DNA of 64,000 bases from Synechocystis sp. PCC 7509 (GCF_000332075.2 NZ_ALVU02000001.1:3236324-3300323), one strand, 5' to 3'. Positions 42,436-53,952 are shown, counted from the stretch's first letter. Translations and numbers: made by a program. The notes: generated by a model not told the origin, from the sequence alone.

Positions 42436-44364
42436 ATGAGTAATTACCGGGAAAAAGCATTGATAAATCAGCAACCAGTAAAAAGGTTAGCAAAAAAAAA
42501 TATTGGTACAGCAAAGCAACGTCTAGGCAGATTAGCGGCTTTTTCGCTGCTAATAGTGCAGTCAATGCTAATAGGCACATTTCCGGCTAATGCCCAAAAG
42601 TCAGAAACTGAAGCTTTATCCTATGGCGACTTGTTAGAAAAAATTGATAGCGGCGAAGTTACAAGGGTAGAGCTAGATCCAGAGCAACCAATTGCCAAAG
42701 TCAAACTTCGAGGACAAAAGCCCGACGAGCCTTTACAGGAAGTCAAAATTTTTGACCAAAATCCGGAGTTAATTAAAAAAATTCGTAGCAACAAAAATAT
42801 TGAACTAGAAGTTAATTCTTCCGCTAATAGTAGAGCCGCGATGTGGTTTTTACTTAACTTGCTGTGGATTGTGCCATTAGTTGCCATCATGTTGCTATTT
42901 TTGCGCCGCTCCGCCAACGCGGGTAGCCAAGCCATGAACTTCGGCAAATCAAAAGCCCGCTTTCAGATGGAAGCAAAAACCGGAATAACTTTTAGTGATG
43001 TCGCCGGGATTGATGAAGCTAAAGAAGAATTAGAAGAAGTAGTTACTTTTCTCAAACAACCTGAACGATTTACAGCTATTGGGGCAAAAATTCCTAAAGG
43101 AGTGTTGCTAATTGGAGCGCCGGGAACAGGTAAAACCTTACTAGCTAAAGCGATTTCTGGCGAAGCGGGAGTTCCATTTTTTAGCATCTCTGGCTCCGAA
43201 TTTGTGGAAATGTTTGTGGGGGTTGGTGCTTCCCGCGTCCGCGACTTGTTTAAGAAAGCCAAAGAAAACGCTCCTTGTCTAATTTTCATCGATGAAATCG
43301 ACGCAGTCGGGAGACAAAGAGGGACGGGGATTGGTGGGGGAAACGACGAAAGAGAGCAAACCCTTAACCAGCTACTTACAGAAATGGACGGATTTGAGGC
43401 AAATACAGGCATTATTATTATTGCCGCTACCAACCGCCCCGATGTTTTAGATATTGCCTTATTGCGTCCAGGACGTTTTGATCGCCAAGTAACGGTAGAT
43501 ACTCCCGACTTAAAAGGGCGATTGGAAATATTACAAGTCCATGCTCGAAACAAAAAAGTCGATCCCTCTGTATCAATAGAAGAAGTTGCTAGACGCACTC
43601 CAGGCTTCACTGGGGCCGACTTAGCCAATTTACTTAATGAAGCGGCAATTCTCACCGCCAGACGACGGAAAGATGCCATTACGGTGCTAGAAATCGACAA
43701 TGCTGTAGATAGGGTTGTAGCGGGAATGGAAGGTACGCCTTTAGTTGATAGCAAGAGCAAGCGCTTGATTGCTTATCACGAAGTCGGACACGCCTTAATT
43801 GCCACTAAGCTCAAAGACCACGATCCTTTGCAGAAAGTGACGCTAATTCCACGCGGACAAGCAAAAGGCTTGACTTGGTTTACTCCTGATGAAGAACAGG
43901 GTTTAAACTCTAAAGCGGAGATTTTAGCTAGAATTACAGCGACCTTGGGAGGTAGAGCCGCCGAAGAAGTTGTATTTGGTAGAGGAGAAATTACCACTGG
44001 CGCGGGTCAAGATATTCAACAATTGACCAATATAGCGCGGCAAATGGTGACTAAATTTGGGATGACCGATTTAGGATTAGTTTTATTAGAAGAACAAAAT
44101 AGCGACGTATTTTTAGGTCGAGATTTAGGAAAGAAGTCGGACTCTTCGGAGGAAATTTCTAGCAAGATTGATGCTCAAGTTAGAGAAATCGTTGGCAAGT
44201 GCTACGTTCAGGCTGTAGAAATTCTGCAAGAAAATCGCGCGCTGATGGATTTATTGGTAGAGCAGCTAATTGAACTTGAGACAATAGATGGCGAAGTTTT
44301 CCGGCAAATTGTGACTCAATTTGCCCAGCCAACAGAGCAAAAACTATCGCTTGCTAAAAAATAG
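42436..44364 (+). CDS. ftsH: ATP-dependent zinc metalloprotease FtsH
   Basis: A 642-residue membrane AAA+ protease that removes damaged membrane proteins such as photosystem subunits. N-terminal membrane segment (about 32-52, [19 protein letters not shown]), a second one (about 136-155), Walker [14 protein letters not shown], Walker [10 protein letters not shown], pore motif [16 protein letters not shown], and the zinc motif AYHEVGHAL. Cyanobacteria have several FtsH paralogs; which one this is cannot be told here. Confidence 0.96.
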   Translation: MSNYREKALINQQPVKRLAKKNIGTAKQRLGRLAAFSLLIVQSMLIGTFPANAQKSETEALSYGDLLEKIDSGEVTRVELDPEQPIAKVKLRGQKPDEPLQEVKIFDQNPELIKKIRSNKNIELEVNSSANSRAAMWFLLNLLWIVPLVAIMLLFLRRSANAGSQAMNFGKSKARFQMEAKTGITFSDVAGIDEAKEELEEVVTFLKQPERFTAIGAKIPKGVLLIGAPGTGKTLLAKAISGEAGVPFFSISGSEFVEMFVGVGASRVRDLFKKAKENAPCLIFIDEIDAVGRQRGTGIGGGNDEREQTLNQLLTEMDGFEANTGIIIIAATNRPDVLDIALLRPGRFDRQVTVDTPDLKGRLEILQVHARNKKVDPSVSIEEVARRTPGFTGADLANLLNEAAILTARRRKDAITVLEIDNAVDRVVAGMEGTPLVDSKSKRLIAYHEVGHALIATKLKDHDPLQKVTLIPRGQAKGLTWFTPDEEQGLNSKAEILARITATLGGRAAEEVVFGRGEITTGAGQDIQQLTNIARQMVTKFGMTDLGLVLLEEQNSDVFLGRDLGKKSDSSEEISSKIDAQVREIVGKCYVQAVEILQENRALMDLLVEQLIELETIDGEVFRQIVTQFAQPTEQKLSLAKK

Positions 44365-44368
44365 AGAA

Positions 44369-44395
44369 TAGAGACGTTGCACCGCAACGTCTCTA
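44369..44395. repeat. Interspersed palindrome, copy 1
   Basis: TAGAGACGTTGC and GCAACGTCTCTA form a perfect 12-base stem with a 3-base loop. The same palindrome is at 60828-60856. Here it lies between convergent ftsH and the M23 peptidase and may act as a terminator for both. Confidence 0.75.
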
Positions 44396-44402
44396 CAACA
44401 AT

Positions 44403-45095
44403 TTAAAACTCTGAAACTTTGCTGTTGACTAGCTGTTGCTGGCTAACGGCAGTCTGTTGAACATTGGTTGGTTGTTGGGCATACATAGCTCTTAAAACCA
44501 AAGCCGGGTCTACATAATTACTGGCATATTTAAGCCCCCAGTGTAAGTGAGGGCCTGTGGTACGTCCAGTCATGCCTACACGTCCAATTCTAGTACCTGC
44601 GCCTAGCTGCTGACCTTCGCGAATTTGTACCCCACCTTCACGATCGACTAAATAGCGATCGCCTCCCGCCGTTGCCACATGACCTTTCATGTGGCAATAT
44701 TTATGTTCCCACTGCCCCGATTGGATAATTATATGGGTTCCACAAGCATTGCGATCAGCAACTTTTACCACTTTTCCCGCCCACCAACTGCGAATATAAC
44801 TCCCTTGGGGTGCAGCCAAATCTAAACCGCCGTGAAATTCCCAATTAGAGCCTCCGGTCGCCGAGCGACGATAGCCAAAAGCTGAAGTATAACCGCGAAA
44901 ATTTTCCACCGGAAAGGACGCACCACGCCATGTATTTCTACTAGCTACTTGTTGTTCATCTGTCTCTAAGGCTTTAACACTTTGTTGCCCAGATACAAAA
45001 GCTGGTACAGTAATTATACTTATAAAAACTAATAGCAAACTTTGCAAACAACGGGCATTCAAAAATGGGTAATGGGGTTTAGATAGTTGGTTCAT
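44403..45095 (-). CDS. M23-family peptidase (LytM/NlpD-like)
   Basis: A secreted or membrane-anchored murein endopeptidase-like protein of about 230 residues. A signal segment (LQSLLLVFISIITVPAFVSG) is followed by the zinc-binding sites FHGGLDLAAPQGSYI and TGPHLHWGLKY, with GTHIIIQSGQWEHKYCHM between. Both halves of the active site (HxxxD, HxH) are present. ATG 45095 is chosen because GAGGAG lies eight bases before it; a GTG three codons earlier is less likely. Confidence 0.88.
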   Translation of the reverse strand: MNQLSKPHYPFLNARCLQSLLLVFISIITVPAFVSGQQSVKALETDEQQVASRNTWRGASFPVENFRGYTSAFGYRRSATGGSNWEFHGGLDLAAPQGSYIRSWWAGKVVKVADRNACGTHIIIQSGQWEHKYCHMKGHVATAGGDRYLVDREGGVQIREGQQLGAGTRIGRVGMTGRTTGPHLHWGLKYASNYVDPALVLRAMYAQQPTNVQQTAVSQQQLVNSKVSEF

Positions 45096-45588
45096 ACTTG
45101 ACACTCCTCAACAAAAAATACAAACACCGATATAAGTTAAGCGATCTTGGCATTTTTCCAATTGCGATCGCAACTATTGTGGCAATGATAACTGAGTAGT
45201 AAAAGTTTTAGATGCAGTTGCCCGCGCTAATTTTTTTTAGGAACAGCTACAAATAAAACTCAATTTTTGGAAACTATGATAAGCGATCGCCCTTAAAAGT
45301 AGTAATTGCTCCAATTGCCAAGGTTATTAAGTAGAAAAACTAAATAGTTAATATTTTTACTTAATTCAATAACAATCTTGAGCAAAGGTATTATTTTTCC
45401 TAAAGTTAGTAAACGATATATCTTACCTTATGCTGGAGCATTGTCAAGCAAAGCCAGAAAAAATTAGGTAGCCTAAAGCACAGTCTTGACAGAAAATTTG
45501 ATAAGTAATTGGTTTTGTGAATAGGCTGGTTTATCGTTAAAATTTTTTAAGCAGTGTTTGTAAATTTAACGATCGCTTAACCTAGTAT
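45096..45588. other. Intergenic region, no gene seen
   Basis: Divergent promoters for the M23 peptidase and the small membrane protein must lie here. It is A+T-rich with HIP1 sites near 45164 and 45282. I see no clear terminator, riboswitch or RNA gene. Confidence 0.4.
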
Positions 45589-45975
45589 ATGCTCGAAGAT
45601 ATTTTTCCTTTTAGGTTCGATATAAATGCTAGTGCGATCGCCGGGGCGAGTTTGTGGTCATTGGCATTATATTTAGGCTTTTCACCCTTTAGCGACTGGT
45701 TGATTTGGCAATTGCAACGCTGGTTTAACTTTGCCGAGCGCAGTTTATATATCAACGAAAAAGAATTTGAACGCACTCGCAAAGCCAGAGAAGCACAAAA
45801 TGCTTTTTATGCGTCAATTTTTAGTATTTTGCCATTTTTAGGTTTGGGCGCACTGTGTAACTACGGCGTGGAATTAGGCTTAGGAGGTAGTTGGGCGATT
45901 AGCATGGGAGTCATTGCCTGTATGGGTTGTGGTGTTTATGAGCTAGGGCGCAGAGATGGACAATCTTCCAAATAA
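45589..45975 (+). CDS. Small membrane protein of unknown function
   Basis: A 128-residue protein with a hydrophobic N-terminal segment (about 15-40), an amphipathic charged middle (YINEKEFERTRKAREAQNAF) and two more membrane helices (about 72-90 and 97-115). I take it to be a cyanobacterial conserved protein; no function is known to me. It runs toward the LpxB-like gene, which converges 29 bases away. Confidence 0.65.
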   Translation: MLEDIFPFRFDINASAIAGASLWSLALYLGFSPFSDWLIWQLQRWFNFAERSLYINEKEFERTRKAREAQNAFYASIFSILPFLGLGALCNYGVELGLGGSWAISMGVIACMGCGVYELGRRDGQSSK

Positions 45976-46004
45976 AGGGAATTGGTCATTGAAATTATTA
46001 CCTA

Positions 46005-47234
46005 TTACCCTAATTCAGCTTTAACTAAAACCGCTAACTTTCGAGCCGCTCCAGATTCGCCGCGTATACTCCGCAAGATGTCGCTTATTTTCTGGAGTTT
46101 TTCAGGATGCTCTAAATACTCCAGTACCATCGCCGCTACTTCGGTTGGTTGCAAATTACCTACAAGTTCTGGTACTACCTCAGATTTTGCCCAAATATTG
46201 GGCCAAGCATACAAACGTCTGGGTAAATGTAAGATTAACCAATTGATAAGTTTTGCCATACTTGTACCGACTATCGGCAAATTTGCCAATAAGCCCGGAA
46301 TTCCATCCCAAGAACGCATCGCGTCTAATTGTTGCGTTGGCAGTAATATAATCATTGGTACAGCTAAAGCCCCAAGTTCTGCCGTATTCGCGCCTACGGT
46401 AGTCAAACACATACGACATTGAGACAAAACATCGTAAGCTGGCGACTTCAGCCACAAATCGACCTCTAAGCCACCAGCAGTTTTTAATTTGAGAGGATTG
46501 GAGACAATAATTGCACTAACTCCTCCTAGGCGCTCAATTACTGGATTAAATTTGGGATTGGCAAACTTGGCTAAAGTTTCTAAGTCAACGGTGGGAGCTA
46601 CAGGAATCACAAAACGAGTTTGCGGACGAGCCGCCGCCACAAGTTCGGCGATCGCTAACATTAAAGGCACGCCTTGCCCTAGTTTTGCCGCCTTTGAGCC
46701 TGGTAATATACCGATTAGTTCTGTTTTAATGTCGCTTGCTGGTTGTTCCTGTGCTGCCTCTAGCATCAAATCCCCGACTACTGTAGATTTATGGGCAAAT
46801 TTAGGATTAATAGCTTGGGCTTGCATAACTCCAAAACGGTCAATCCAGCGATGCCAGCGAGTTTCCCACTCGGCATATACTACCGTTTTATAACCTAAGC
46901 GTTTGCCAATCACTACGGAAAAAAAGCTATCGCCACCTAAAAACAGTACGACACCGCGATCGCAAAATTCCCAAGCTTCCGCCGTTTTTCCCCACAATAA
47001 AAACTGCCAAAAATCCTTAGCTTCTTGTACTCTGTCTACTTCCTCATAACTGCGGCAAATCTCCGCTTCTTTGCCCGTTGCGTGGGGACAAGGCGATAAA
47101 ACTATCGAAATCCGGGTTTTGTCGTGGCTACCTAATTGCGATCGCAAAGCCCGAACCACCGGACGCACCCAGGTTGTGACTTCTCCTGGCCCATTGGCAA
47201 GAATCAAAACATCAAAATGTGTTGCTTTTGTCAT
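46005..47234 (-). CDS. LpxB-like lipid-A-disaccharide synthase-related protein
   Basis: A glycosyltransferase-fold protein of about 409 residues related to LpxB. FDVLILANGPGEVTTWVRPV is the N-terminal LpxB-like start, later IGILPGSKAAKLGQGVPLML and the C-terminal donor-site CLTTVGANTAELGALAVPMI. Cyanobacteria carry this protein besides true LpxB, and its substrate is unknown. The frame is open up to 47342, but ATG 47234 starts directly at the conserved domain, so the 36 upstream residues are probably not translated. Confidence 0.78.
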   Translation of the reverse strand: MTKATHFDVLILANGPGEVTTWVRPVVRALRSQLGSHDKTRISIVLSPCPHATGKEAEICRSYEEVDRVQEAKDFWQFLLWGKTAEAWEFCDRGVVLFLGGDSFFSVVIGKRLGYKTVVYAEWETRWHRWIDRFGVMQAQAINPKFAHKSTVVGDLMLEAAQEQPASDIKTELIGILPGSKAAKLGQGVPLMLAIAELVAAARPQTRFVIPVAPTVDLETLAKFANPKFNPVIERLGGVSAIIVSNPLKLKTAGGLEVDLWLKSPAYDVLSQCRMCLTTVGANTAELGALAVPMIILLPTQQLDAMRSWDGIPGLLANLPIVGTSMAKLINWLILHLPRRLYAWPNIWAKSEVVPELVGNLQPTEVAAMVLEYLEHPEKLQKISDILRSIRGESGAARKLAVLVKAELG

Positions 47235-47432
47235 AAATGGTTGAGTTACTACTACTTTTTTTGTCAAGTAATACAAAGAATTGTTGCGGTATATTAATAC
47301 AAATTGTGTCATAAAAGCGCTTAACCCCCCATTGGTAAGCATTTTTTGATAAAAAATAACTTAGAAGTTATCAGTTAATAGCGTTTTTAAATCCTAGGGG
47401 CAATAGATCCCACATCACAGGAGATTTAGTCT

Positions 47433-50400
47433 ATGTTCACTCACGTCAAGTCCACCATCCGACATATCGCGCCCGACAATCTACAGGGGCGATCGCTCAT
47501 TAAAGTGGTCTATGTCGTGTTAGAGTCCCAGTATCAAAGCGCCCTATCGCAGGCGGTGCGGTCAATTAATGACAAACACCCATCGATTGCGATTGAAATT
47601 TCTGGCTACTTGATTGAAGAACTGCGATCTAACGAAAACTACGAAGAATTTAAAAAGGATATTGCTACAGCCAATGTATTTATTGGTTCGCTAATTTTCA
47701 TTGAAGACTTAGCTGATAAAGTCGTAGCCGCCGTAGAACCTCACCGCGATAACCTAGATGTAGCAGTGGTTTTCCCTTCTATGCCTCAAGTAATGCGCCT
47801 AAATAAAATGGGTAGCTTCTCGATGGCGCAGCTAGGACAATCAAAAAGTGCGATCGCGCAATTTATGCGCAATCGTAAAGAAAAATCGGGCGCGTCCTTT
47901 CAAGATGGAATGCTCAAACTATTGCAAACTCTGCCTAAAGTGCTGAAGTATTTGCCCATAGAAAAAGCCCAAGATGCCCGTAATTTCATGCTGAGTTTTC
48001 AATACTGGCTGGGGGGATCTTCAGAAAACTTAGAGAATTTTCTACTGATGCTGACAGATAAATATATTTTTCCTGGCGCATCTAAAGCCGCATTAAAGTA
48101 CCAAGATCCGGTAACTTATCCCGACATGGGGATCTGGCATCCCTTGGCAACGCGGATGTTTGAAGATGTCAAAGAATACCTCAACTGGTACAACAGCCGT
48201 AAAGATGTTAATGCCGACTTAAAAGACCCTCTAGCGCCTTGTGTGGGCTTAGTATTGCAACGTACCCACCTAGTAACGGGGGACGATGCCCATTATGTGG
48301 CAATGATCCAGGAATTTGAAGCAATGGGAGCGAAAGTAATTCCCGTTTTTGCTGGCGGGTTGGACTTTTCTAAACCTGTGGAGGCTTATTTTTGGGATAG
48401 CAAGGGTCAAGAAGGCAATTGTTTAGTTGATGTAGTCATATCGCTAACCGGATTTGCCTTAGTAGGTGGCCCCGCAAGACAAGATCACCCTAAAGCCATT
48501 GAAACGCTAAAACGCTTGAATCGCCCTTATATGGTGGCATTGCCTTTAGTTTTTCAAACAACCCAAGAATGGCAAGATAGCGATTTGGGATTGCACCCAA
48601 TTCAAGTAGCATTGCAAATTGCGATTCCTGAATTAGATGGAGCAATTGAGCCGATAATTTTATCAGGACGCGATGCAAATACGGGAAAAGCGATCGCATT
48701 GCAAGATCGAATTGAAACAGTAGTAAAACGGGCGATGAAGTGGGCAAACTTACGCCGTCAGCCAAAATTACAAAAAAGAGTTGCTATCACCGTTTTTAGT
48801 TTCCCTCCCGATAAAGGCAATGTGGGGACGGCGGCTTATTTAGATGTATTTGGCTCAATCTACGAAGTCATGCAAGCTCTTAAGCGCAACGGTTACGACT
48901 TGCCAGAATTGCCCGAATCCGCCTCAGCCTTGATGCAGGAAGTTATCCACGATGCTCAAGCGCAGTACAATAGCCCCGAATTAAATATTGCTTACAAAAT
49001 GTCTGTACCAGAGTACGAGGAATTAACCCCCTACTCTCATCGCTTGGAAGAAAACTGGGGAGCGCCTCCTGGACATCTCAACAGCGACGGACAAAATTTG
49101 CTAATTTATGGCAAACAATTCGGCAATGTATTTATTGGCGTACAACCTACCTTTGGCTACGAAGGCGATCCCATGCGGTTGTTATTTTCCCGCTCGGCGA
49201 GTCCTCATCATGGTTTTGCCGCTTACTATACCTATTTAGAGCAAATCTGGAAAGCTGACGCAGTATTGCATTTTGGTACGCACGGTTCATTAGAATTTAT
49301 GCCTGGTAAGCAAATGGGAATGTCGGGGGACTGTTACCCAGATAATTTAATTGGTTCAATTCCCAACCTTTATTACTACGCCGCTAATAATCCTAGCGAA
49401 GCCACGATCGCTAAACGACGCGGTTATGCTGAAACTATCAGCTATTTAACCCCACCTGCGGAAAATGCCGGATTGTACAAAGGTTTAAAAGAACTCAGCG
49501 AACTAATTGCGTCTTACCAAACCCTCAAAGGCAGTGGTAGAGGGATTCCCATTGTCAACACCATTATGGACAAGTGCCGATTGGTGAATTTAGACAAAGA
49601 TATCGCCTTACCAGAAACCGATGCTAAAGATATGTCCGCCGAGGAGCGAGATAATATTGTAGGGATGGTTTATAGACGGTTGATGGAGATAGAGTCGCGG
49701 CTATTACCTTGTGGTTTGCACGTGATTGGGAAGCCACCAAGTGCGGAAGAAGCGATCGCAACTCTCGTAAATATTGCTAGTCTCGATCGCAACGAACAAG
49801 AAACCAAAAGCCTACCGCGCATTATTGCCACCAGCATCGGGCGAGACATTAATGACATTTATCGCCTTAACGACCAAGGTATTTTAGAAGATGTTGAATT
49901 GCTGCAAAGCATTACTCTAGCCACTAGAAGCGCTGTTTCTGCCCTGGTAAAAGCTCAAACTGATGCCGATGGTAGAGTTGCCAAAGTTGCCAAACTCAAC
50001 TTTTTCAACATGGGTAAAAAAGGACCTTGGACAGAAGCATTACATCAAGCAGGTTATCCAAAAGTAGATTCTCAAGACCTCAAGCCATTATTTGAGTACC
50101 TAGAATTTTGCCTTGTCCAAGTATGCGCGGATAACGAATTAGGAGCATTACTCAAAGCTTTAGAAGGCGAATATGTATTACCTGGCCCAGGAGGCGATCC
50201 CATCCGCAACCCGGATGTATTACCCACAGGGAAAAATATTCACGCTCTCGATCCTCAATCTATCCCCACAACGGCGGCGGTACTTTCTGCCAAAATCGTT
50301 GTAGATAGATTGTTAGAACGGCAAAAACTCGAAAATGGTGGACAATACCCAGAAACGATCGCCTGTGTACTTTGGGGAACAGACAACATTAAAACCTACG

Positions 50401-51416
50401 GCGAATCTCTCGCTCAAGTAATGTGGATGGTAGGAGTTCGCCCCGTCCCCGATGCGTTGGGTAGAGTTAATAAGCTAGAACTAATTTCTTTAGAGGAATT
50501 AGGAAGACCCCGCATAGACGTAGTTATCAACTGTTCCGGTGTATTCCGCGACTTGTTTATTAACCAAATGAACTTGCTCGATCAAGCCGTAAAAATGGCC
50601 GCCGAAGCTGATGAACCTTTATCTATGAACTTCGTCCGCAAACACGCACTAACTCAAGCCGAAGAAATGGGTATTAATCTGCGTCAAGCTGCAACTCGCG
50701 TATTTTCTAATGCTTCCGGTTCTTATTCTTCCAACGTCAACCTAGCTGTAGAAAATAGCACCTGGGATAGCGAAGCCGAGTTACAAGATATGTACCTTAG
50801 TCGCAAATCCTACGCCTTTAGCGCTGACGATCCGGGAATGATGGATAAATCTCAACAGATTTTTGAAACCGCCTTAAAAACTGTTGATGTCACCTTCCAA
50901 AATCTCGATTCCTCCGAAATTAGCTTGACAGATGTTAGCCATTATTTCGACTCCGATCCCACAAAACTTGTAGCTAGTTTACGCGCTGACGGTAAAACCC
51001 CATCGTCCTTTATCGCCGATACAACTACCGCCAACGCTCAAGTCCGCAGCCTATCAGAAACCGTGCGTTTAGATGCCCGTACTAAGCTGCTAAACCCCAA
51101 GTGGTACGAGGGAATGCTAAATCATGGCTACGAAGGAGTTAGGGAGCTTTCCAAGCGCCTAGTAAACACAATGGGTTGGAGTGCAACGGCGGGAGCGGTA
51201 GACAATTGGATTTACGAAGATACCAATACTACGTTTATTCAAGATGAAGCCATGCGTCAACGTTTAATGAACCTCAATCCCCATTCTTTCCGCAAAGTAG
51301 TTTCAACTTTATTGGAAGTAAATGGGCGCGGTTATTGGGAAACTAGCGAAAGCAACTTGCAGATGTTGCGCGACTTATACCAAGAAGTAGAAGACCGAAT
51401 CGAAGGCATAGAATAA
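47433..51416 (+). CDS. chlH: Magnesium chelatase subunit H
   Basis: The 1327-residue porphyrin-binding subunit that, with ChlI and ChlD, inserts Mg into protoporphyrin IX at the first step of chlorophyll synthesis. CobN/Mg-chelatase motifs include [20 protein letters not shown], the histidine-rich region [20 protein letters not shown], and [20 protein letters not shown]. Length and sequence fit ChlH rather than cobalt-chelatase CobN. It is monocistronic with a strong terminator. Confidence 0.97.
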   Translation: MFTHVKSTIRHIAPDNLQGRSLIKVVYVVLESQYQSALSQAVRSINDKHPSIAIEISGYLIEELRSNENYEEFKKDIATANVFIGSLIFIEDLADKVVAAVEPHRDNLDVAVVFPSMPQVMRLNKMGSFSMAQLGQSKSAIAQFMRNRKEKSGASFQDGMLKLLQTLPKVLKYLPIEKAQDARNFMLSFQYWLGGSSENLENFLLMLTDKYIFPGASKAALKYQDPVTYPDMGIWHPLATRMFEDVKEYLNWYNSRKDVNADLKDPLAPCVGLVLQRTHLVTGDDAHYVAMIQEFEAMGAKVIPVFAGGLDFSKPVEAYFWDSKGQEGNCLVDVVISLTGFALVGGPARQDHPKAIETLKRLNRPYMVALPLVFQTTQEWQDSDLGLHPIQVALQIAIPELDGAIEPIILSGRDANTGKAIALQDRIETVVKRAMKWANLRRQPKLQKRVAITVFSFPPDKGNVGTAAYLDVFGSIYEVMQALKRNGYDLPELPESASALMQEVIHDAQAQYNSPELNIAYKMSVPEYEELTPYSHRLEENWGAPPGHLNSDGQNLLIYGKQFGNVFIGVQPTFGYEGDPMRLLFSRSASPHHGFAAYYTYLEQIWKADAVLHFGTHGSLEFMPGKQMGMSGDCYPDNLIGSIPNLYYYAANNPSEATIAKRRGYAETISYLTPPAENAGLYKGLKELSELIASYQTLKGSGRGIPIVNTIMDKCRLVNLDKDIALPETDAKDMSAEERDNIVGMVYRRLMEIESRLLPCGLHVIGKPPSAEEAIATLVNIASLDRNEQETKSLPRIIATSIGRDINDIYRLNDQGILEDVELLQSITLATRSAVSALVKAQTDADGRVAKVAKLNFFNMGKKGPWTEALHQAGYPKVDSQDLKPLFEYLEFCLVQVCADNELGALLKALEGEYVLPGPGGDPIRNPDVLPTGKNIHALDPQSIPTTAAVLSAKIVVDRLLERQKLENGGQYPETIACVLWGTDNIKTYGESLAQVMWMVGVRPVPDALGRVNKLELISLEELGRPRIDVVINCSGVFRDLFINQMNLLDQAVKMAAEADEPLSMNFVRKHALTQAEEMGINLRQAATRVFSNASGSYSSNVNLAVENSTWDSEAELQDMYLSRKSYAFSADDPGMMDKSQQIFETALKTVDVTFQNLDSSEISLTDVSHYFDSDPTKLVASLRADGKTPSSFIADTTTANAQVRSLSETVRLDARTKLLNPKWYEGMLNHGYEGVRELSKRLVNTMGWSATAGAVDNWIYEDTNTTFIQDEAMRQRLMNLNPHSFRKVVSTLLEVNGRGYWETSESNLQMLRDLYQEVEDRIEGIE

Positions 51417-51430
51417 GAGTTATAAACTTG

Positions 51431-51457
51431 CGTGGAGGCTATGTTACAGCCTCCACG
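51431..51457 (+). terminator. chlH terminator
   Basis: CGTGGAGGCT and AGCCTCCACG form a perfect 10-base G+C-rich stem with a 7-base loop, then TTTAACTCTTTCT. It lies 14 bases after the chlH stop. Confidence 0.9.
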
Positions 51458-51483
51458 TTTAACTCTTTCTATTGTGACAATCC

Positions 51484-51933
51484 ATGACAAATCAACAGAT
51501 AGTAAGTAACCAGGATAATGTTGCAGCCATTATTAACCGAGTGGCGATAATAGATGTTGATGACTTCCTGGGAGCTTACAAGTTAATTTCTGATAGCCTC
51601 CGACAGAACATAACCAACCTTGAAGAACTAAAATCTGTTGATTTTATTCTTGTAGAAAACTTTTATAAAAATTATCAGCGCCAAGGTTACAATAATACTC
51701 TCGTTTTGACAAAGCCCCAGGACTCTATTAACGTATTGGTTTTAGGGAACTTCGATAGAGACTTTCCGATTATTTGGGAAGTTTCAAAAATCTTTGCAGA
51801 TTTTTATTTAGAATTTTTAATTTTACCAATTATTACAACAATTAGCCACGAGCTATTTTTAGAAAAATCTCGTAGTTATACAAAAAAAATTCAAAACTAT
51901 GTGATAGTGTATGACAGAAAAAGAGATATATAA
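51484..51933 (+). CDS. Hypothetical protein, possible MNT-like partner
   Basis: A 149-residue A+T-rich protein. The middle (YNNTLVLTKPQDSINVLVLG, then IIWEVSKIFADFYLEFLILP) recalls the strand-helix pattern of minimal nucleotidyltransferases, but the GSxxxG and DxD motifs are not evident. It overlaps the next gene by 23 bases. The pair would fit a degenerate HEPN/MNT toxin-antitoxin module. Confidence 0.45.
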   Translation: MTNQQIVSNQDNVAAIINRVAIIDVDDFLGAYKLISDSLRQNITNLEELKSVDFILVENFYKNYQRQGYNNTLVLTKPQDSINVLVLGNFDRDFPIIWEVSKIFADFYLEFLILPIITTISHELFLEKSRSYTKKIQNYVIVYDRKRDI

Positions 51934-52336
51934 AGAATTAGCTCAACGATACATCTTTAGTGCAGAACAGCACATAGTTAAAGGCATAAATGTTGAAGAA
52001 GTTATAGCTTTTATGGCATATCATGCTTTTGAGTGTCTCTGTTCAGCCGTAATAGTTGATTCTGGACAGAACCCCTCTAGAAAACATAAAGAAAAGTTGA
52101 GTAATTTCTTAACTCTATGCAGAAACAATTTTAAAAATCAAATAAATTCAACAGATTTAACAGATATTTCACAGATGATTGTGGCTTTAGAGAATATAAG
52201 AAATAAACTTCTTTATCCTGAATCCCAAGCTGGAAATATATTTAAGTCTCCTAAAGAGCAAATTATACTTACGGATGCGCAGACATTAGTACAAAATGTA
52301 GCCAACATAATTCAAAAAATTCTTAAAATTATTTAA
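51911..52336 (+). CDS. HEPN-like domain protein
   Basis: A 141-residue, mostly helical protein: ELAQRYIFSAEQHIVKGINV, FMAYHAFECLCSAVIVDSG and ALENIRNKLLYPESQAG. The helix pattern and the RNKLLYP stretch near the C-terminus resemble HEPN proteins, but the RNase motif Rx4-6H lacks its His, so catalytic activity is doubtful. It overlaps the MNT-like gene. The family call is tentative. Confidence 0.5.
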   Translation: MTEKEIYKELAQRYIFSAEQHIVKGINVEEVIAFMAYHAFECLCSAVIVDSGQNPSRKHKEKLSNFLTLCRNNFKNQINSTDLTDISQMIVALENIRNKLLYPESQAGNIFKSPKEQIILTDAQTLVQNVANIIQKILKII

Positions 52337-52366
52337 AAAAAGTCAATTTATATCTGAAATTACATA

Positions 52367-52942
52367 ATGGATGCCTTAACTATAAATTTTGCTCCAATTA
52401 TTAACCTGACAGACGAGCAATTTTTTCAGCTATGTCAGCAAAACGAACTGATCCTATTTGAACGTAATGCTGATGGAAGTTTGATATTGATGCCTTTGGT
52501 TGGAGGTTTGACTAGCAACCGAAACGCTAATTTAACTTGTCAACTTGGGATGTGGAATCAAAAAGAAAATTTAGGAATTGCTTTCGGTTCTTGTACTGGT
52601 TTTACCTTACCAAATGGAGCGGTGAGAAGTCCGAATGCGTCTTGGTTGCAGCGCCGCCGATGGGATGCGTTAACTCAAGAGCAAAAAGAAATCTTTGCGC
52701 CTGTATGTCCTGACTTTATAGTGGAATTTTGTTCTGATACTAACTGTTTAAAACGCCTGCAAACTAAAATGCATGAATACCGAGATAACGGTACTCAACT
52801 AGGTTGGTTGATAGATTTTAAAAATCAGCAAGTAGAAATCTATCGCGCCCATAGAGAAGTACAAATAATTGTTTCCCCTAAAACCTTATCAGGAGAAACA
52901 GTTTTACCCGGTTTTATCCTCAATCTCGAACAAATTTGGTAG
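52367..52942 (+). CDS. Uma2-family endonuclease (DUF820)
   Basis: A 191-residue PD-(D/E)xK-fold protein, very common in cyanobacteria. LTDEQFFQLCQQNELILFE, LPNGAVRSPNASWLQRRRWD, the catalytic core FAPVCPDFIVEFCSDTN and LGWLIDFKNQQVEIYRA are all family landmarks. The Asp and the ExC/K pair of the nuclease core are visible. Its function is not firmly known. It is intact, unlike the two remnants at 2667 and 32718. Confidence 0.88.
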   Translation: MDALTINFAPIINLTDEQFFQLCQQNELILFERNADGSLILMPLVGGLTSNRNANLTCQLGMWNQKENLGIAFGSCTGFTLPNGAVRSPNASWLQRRRWDALTQEQKEIFAPVCPDFIVEFCSDTNCLKRLQTKMHEYRDNGTQLGWLIDFKNQQVEIYRAHREVQIIVSPKTLSGETVLPGFILNLEQIW

Positions 52943-52945
52943 TAA

Positions 52946-53674
52946 TTATTGCTTAACTAGCGTCCACTCCAACAATTTAATCGGCGCATTCTGCAACGCT
53001 GTAGTAAGTTCGGCGCTATCAGTAAACTGTACTTGGTCTAAATAACACGCTTCCACAGAGACGGTAAACTTTTCTTGTTCAAAAGGCCAAGGTTTGACGC
53101 AGACATTACCCTCGCTTGTTTCCATCACATCATACCGCTTGCCGTCGGGCCCCTTACTAATTTCTAAAGCTCGTTCTCCGGCGGGTAGTTCACGATTGCA
53201 AAGAATTAAGGAAAAGCGATCGCACCATTGAAAAAAAGCATAGGCTTTTTCTGCTTCTTCTTTGGTAACTTTTAATTCTTTGCGCCATTTAGCTTGATTT
53301 GCTAGTTGCTCATCTAAAAAACTATCGAGTTCCGGCGATTCTCCCCGTTTACCTTCATTGAGAAAGCTTGTGTGCATCGAAATTAGCATTGCTACCCATC
53401 TTCCCCGATAGCGAGAATTGACTGTTTGCTCTTTGAGCTTTTTTAAGTCAGTTTCTTTATCAAGCATAAAATCTAAAGGTGTACCTGCGGGGGTCAGGTT
53501 TTTTCCTTCCCATTCGCGCTCTAAATCGTCGTGATGAGAAATAGCCGCTACAGTTTCAATAATCCGTTGTGGTCTATCTTTAGAATGCCAATGTCCAGCT
53601 ATTTCCGCCGCTAGTAAAGCATGGGCGCGATGGTATATTATTTCCCAGCCCTTTTCGTGTTGGTTAGCGATCAT
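52946..53674 (-). CDS. DUF3891 family protein
   Basis: A 242-residue protein: YHRAHALLAAEIAGHW, VAAISHHDDLEREW and WCDRFSLILCNRELP resemble the DUF3891 family, in which His and Asp residues suggest an HD-like metal-binding helical fold. No reaction is known. It converges on the Uma2 gene with only three bases between. Confidence 0.75.
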   Translation of the reverse strand: MIANQHEKGWEIIYHRAHALLAAEIAGHWHSKDRPQRIIETVAAISHHDDLEREWEGKNLTPAGTPLDFMLDKETDLKKLKEQTVNSRYRGRWVAMLISMHTSFLNEGKRGESPELDSFLDEQLANQAKWRKELKVTKEEAEKAYAFFQWCDRFSLILCNRELPAGERALEISKGPDGKRYDVMETSEGNVCVKPWPFEQEKFTVSVEACYLDQVQFTDSAELTTALQNAPIKLLEWTLVKQ

Positions 53675-53791
53675 TTACTTTTGCTGTTATTTTTATTTTT
53701 CATCATCGCCCAAACTTAATAAAATTTTCCTCCCTCAGAATAAGGATTGACAAAATCAAATAGTGCAAAAATTGTTAAATTTAATACAAAT

Positions 53792-53818
53792 AAAGCCTCA
53801 GATATGCTCTGAGACTTT
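53792..53818 (-). terminator. Terminator after the WGxxGxxG protein gene
   Basis: AAAG-C-CTCAGA pairs with TCTGAG-A-CTTT around a 5-base loop, with one internal mismatch. On the minus strand it is followed by ATTTGTATT. It lies about 135 bases after the stop at 53953. The rest of 53675-53952 shows nothing else. Confidence 0.6.
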
Positions 53819-53952
53819 ACTTATGTTTTGATATTTGTGAGGAGTAGATAAGCACGACTTGAGACAAAGAATTGAAAACTTAACGGTAATTAAAGCGCTT
53901 CTTACAAAATGGCATCATGCAATTATTGCCACCTAAAACAAGCAGATAGATT

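Noticed and set aside
42963..43760. A 265-codon frame antisense to ftsH
   Set aside because: It mirrors the codon structure of ftsH, is rich in low-complexity Ser/Leu/Pro, and has no recognisable domain. The sense protein is certain.
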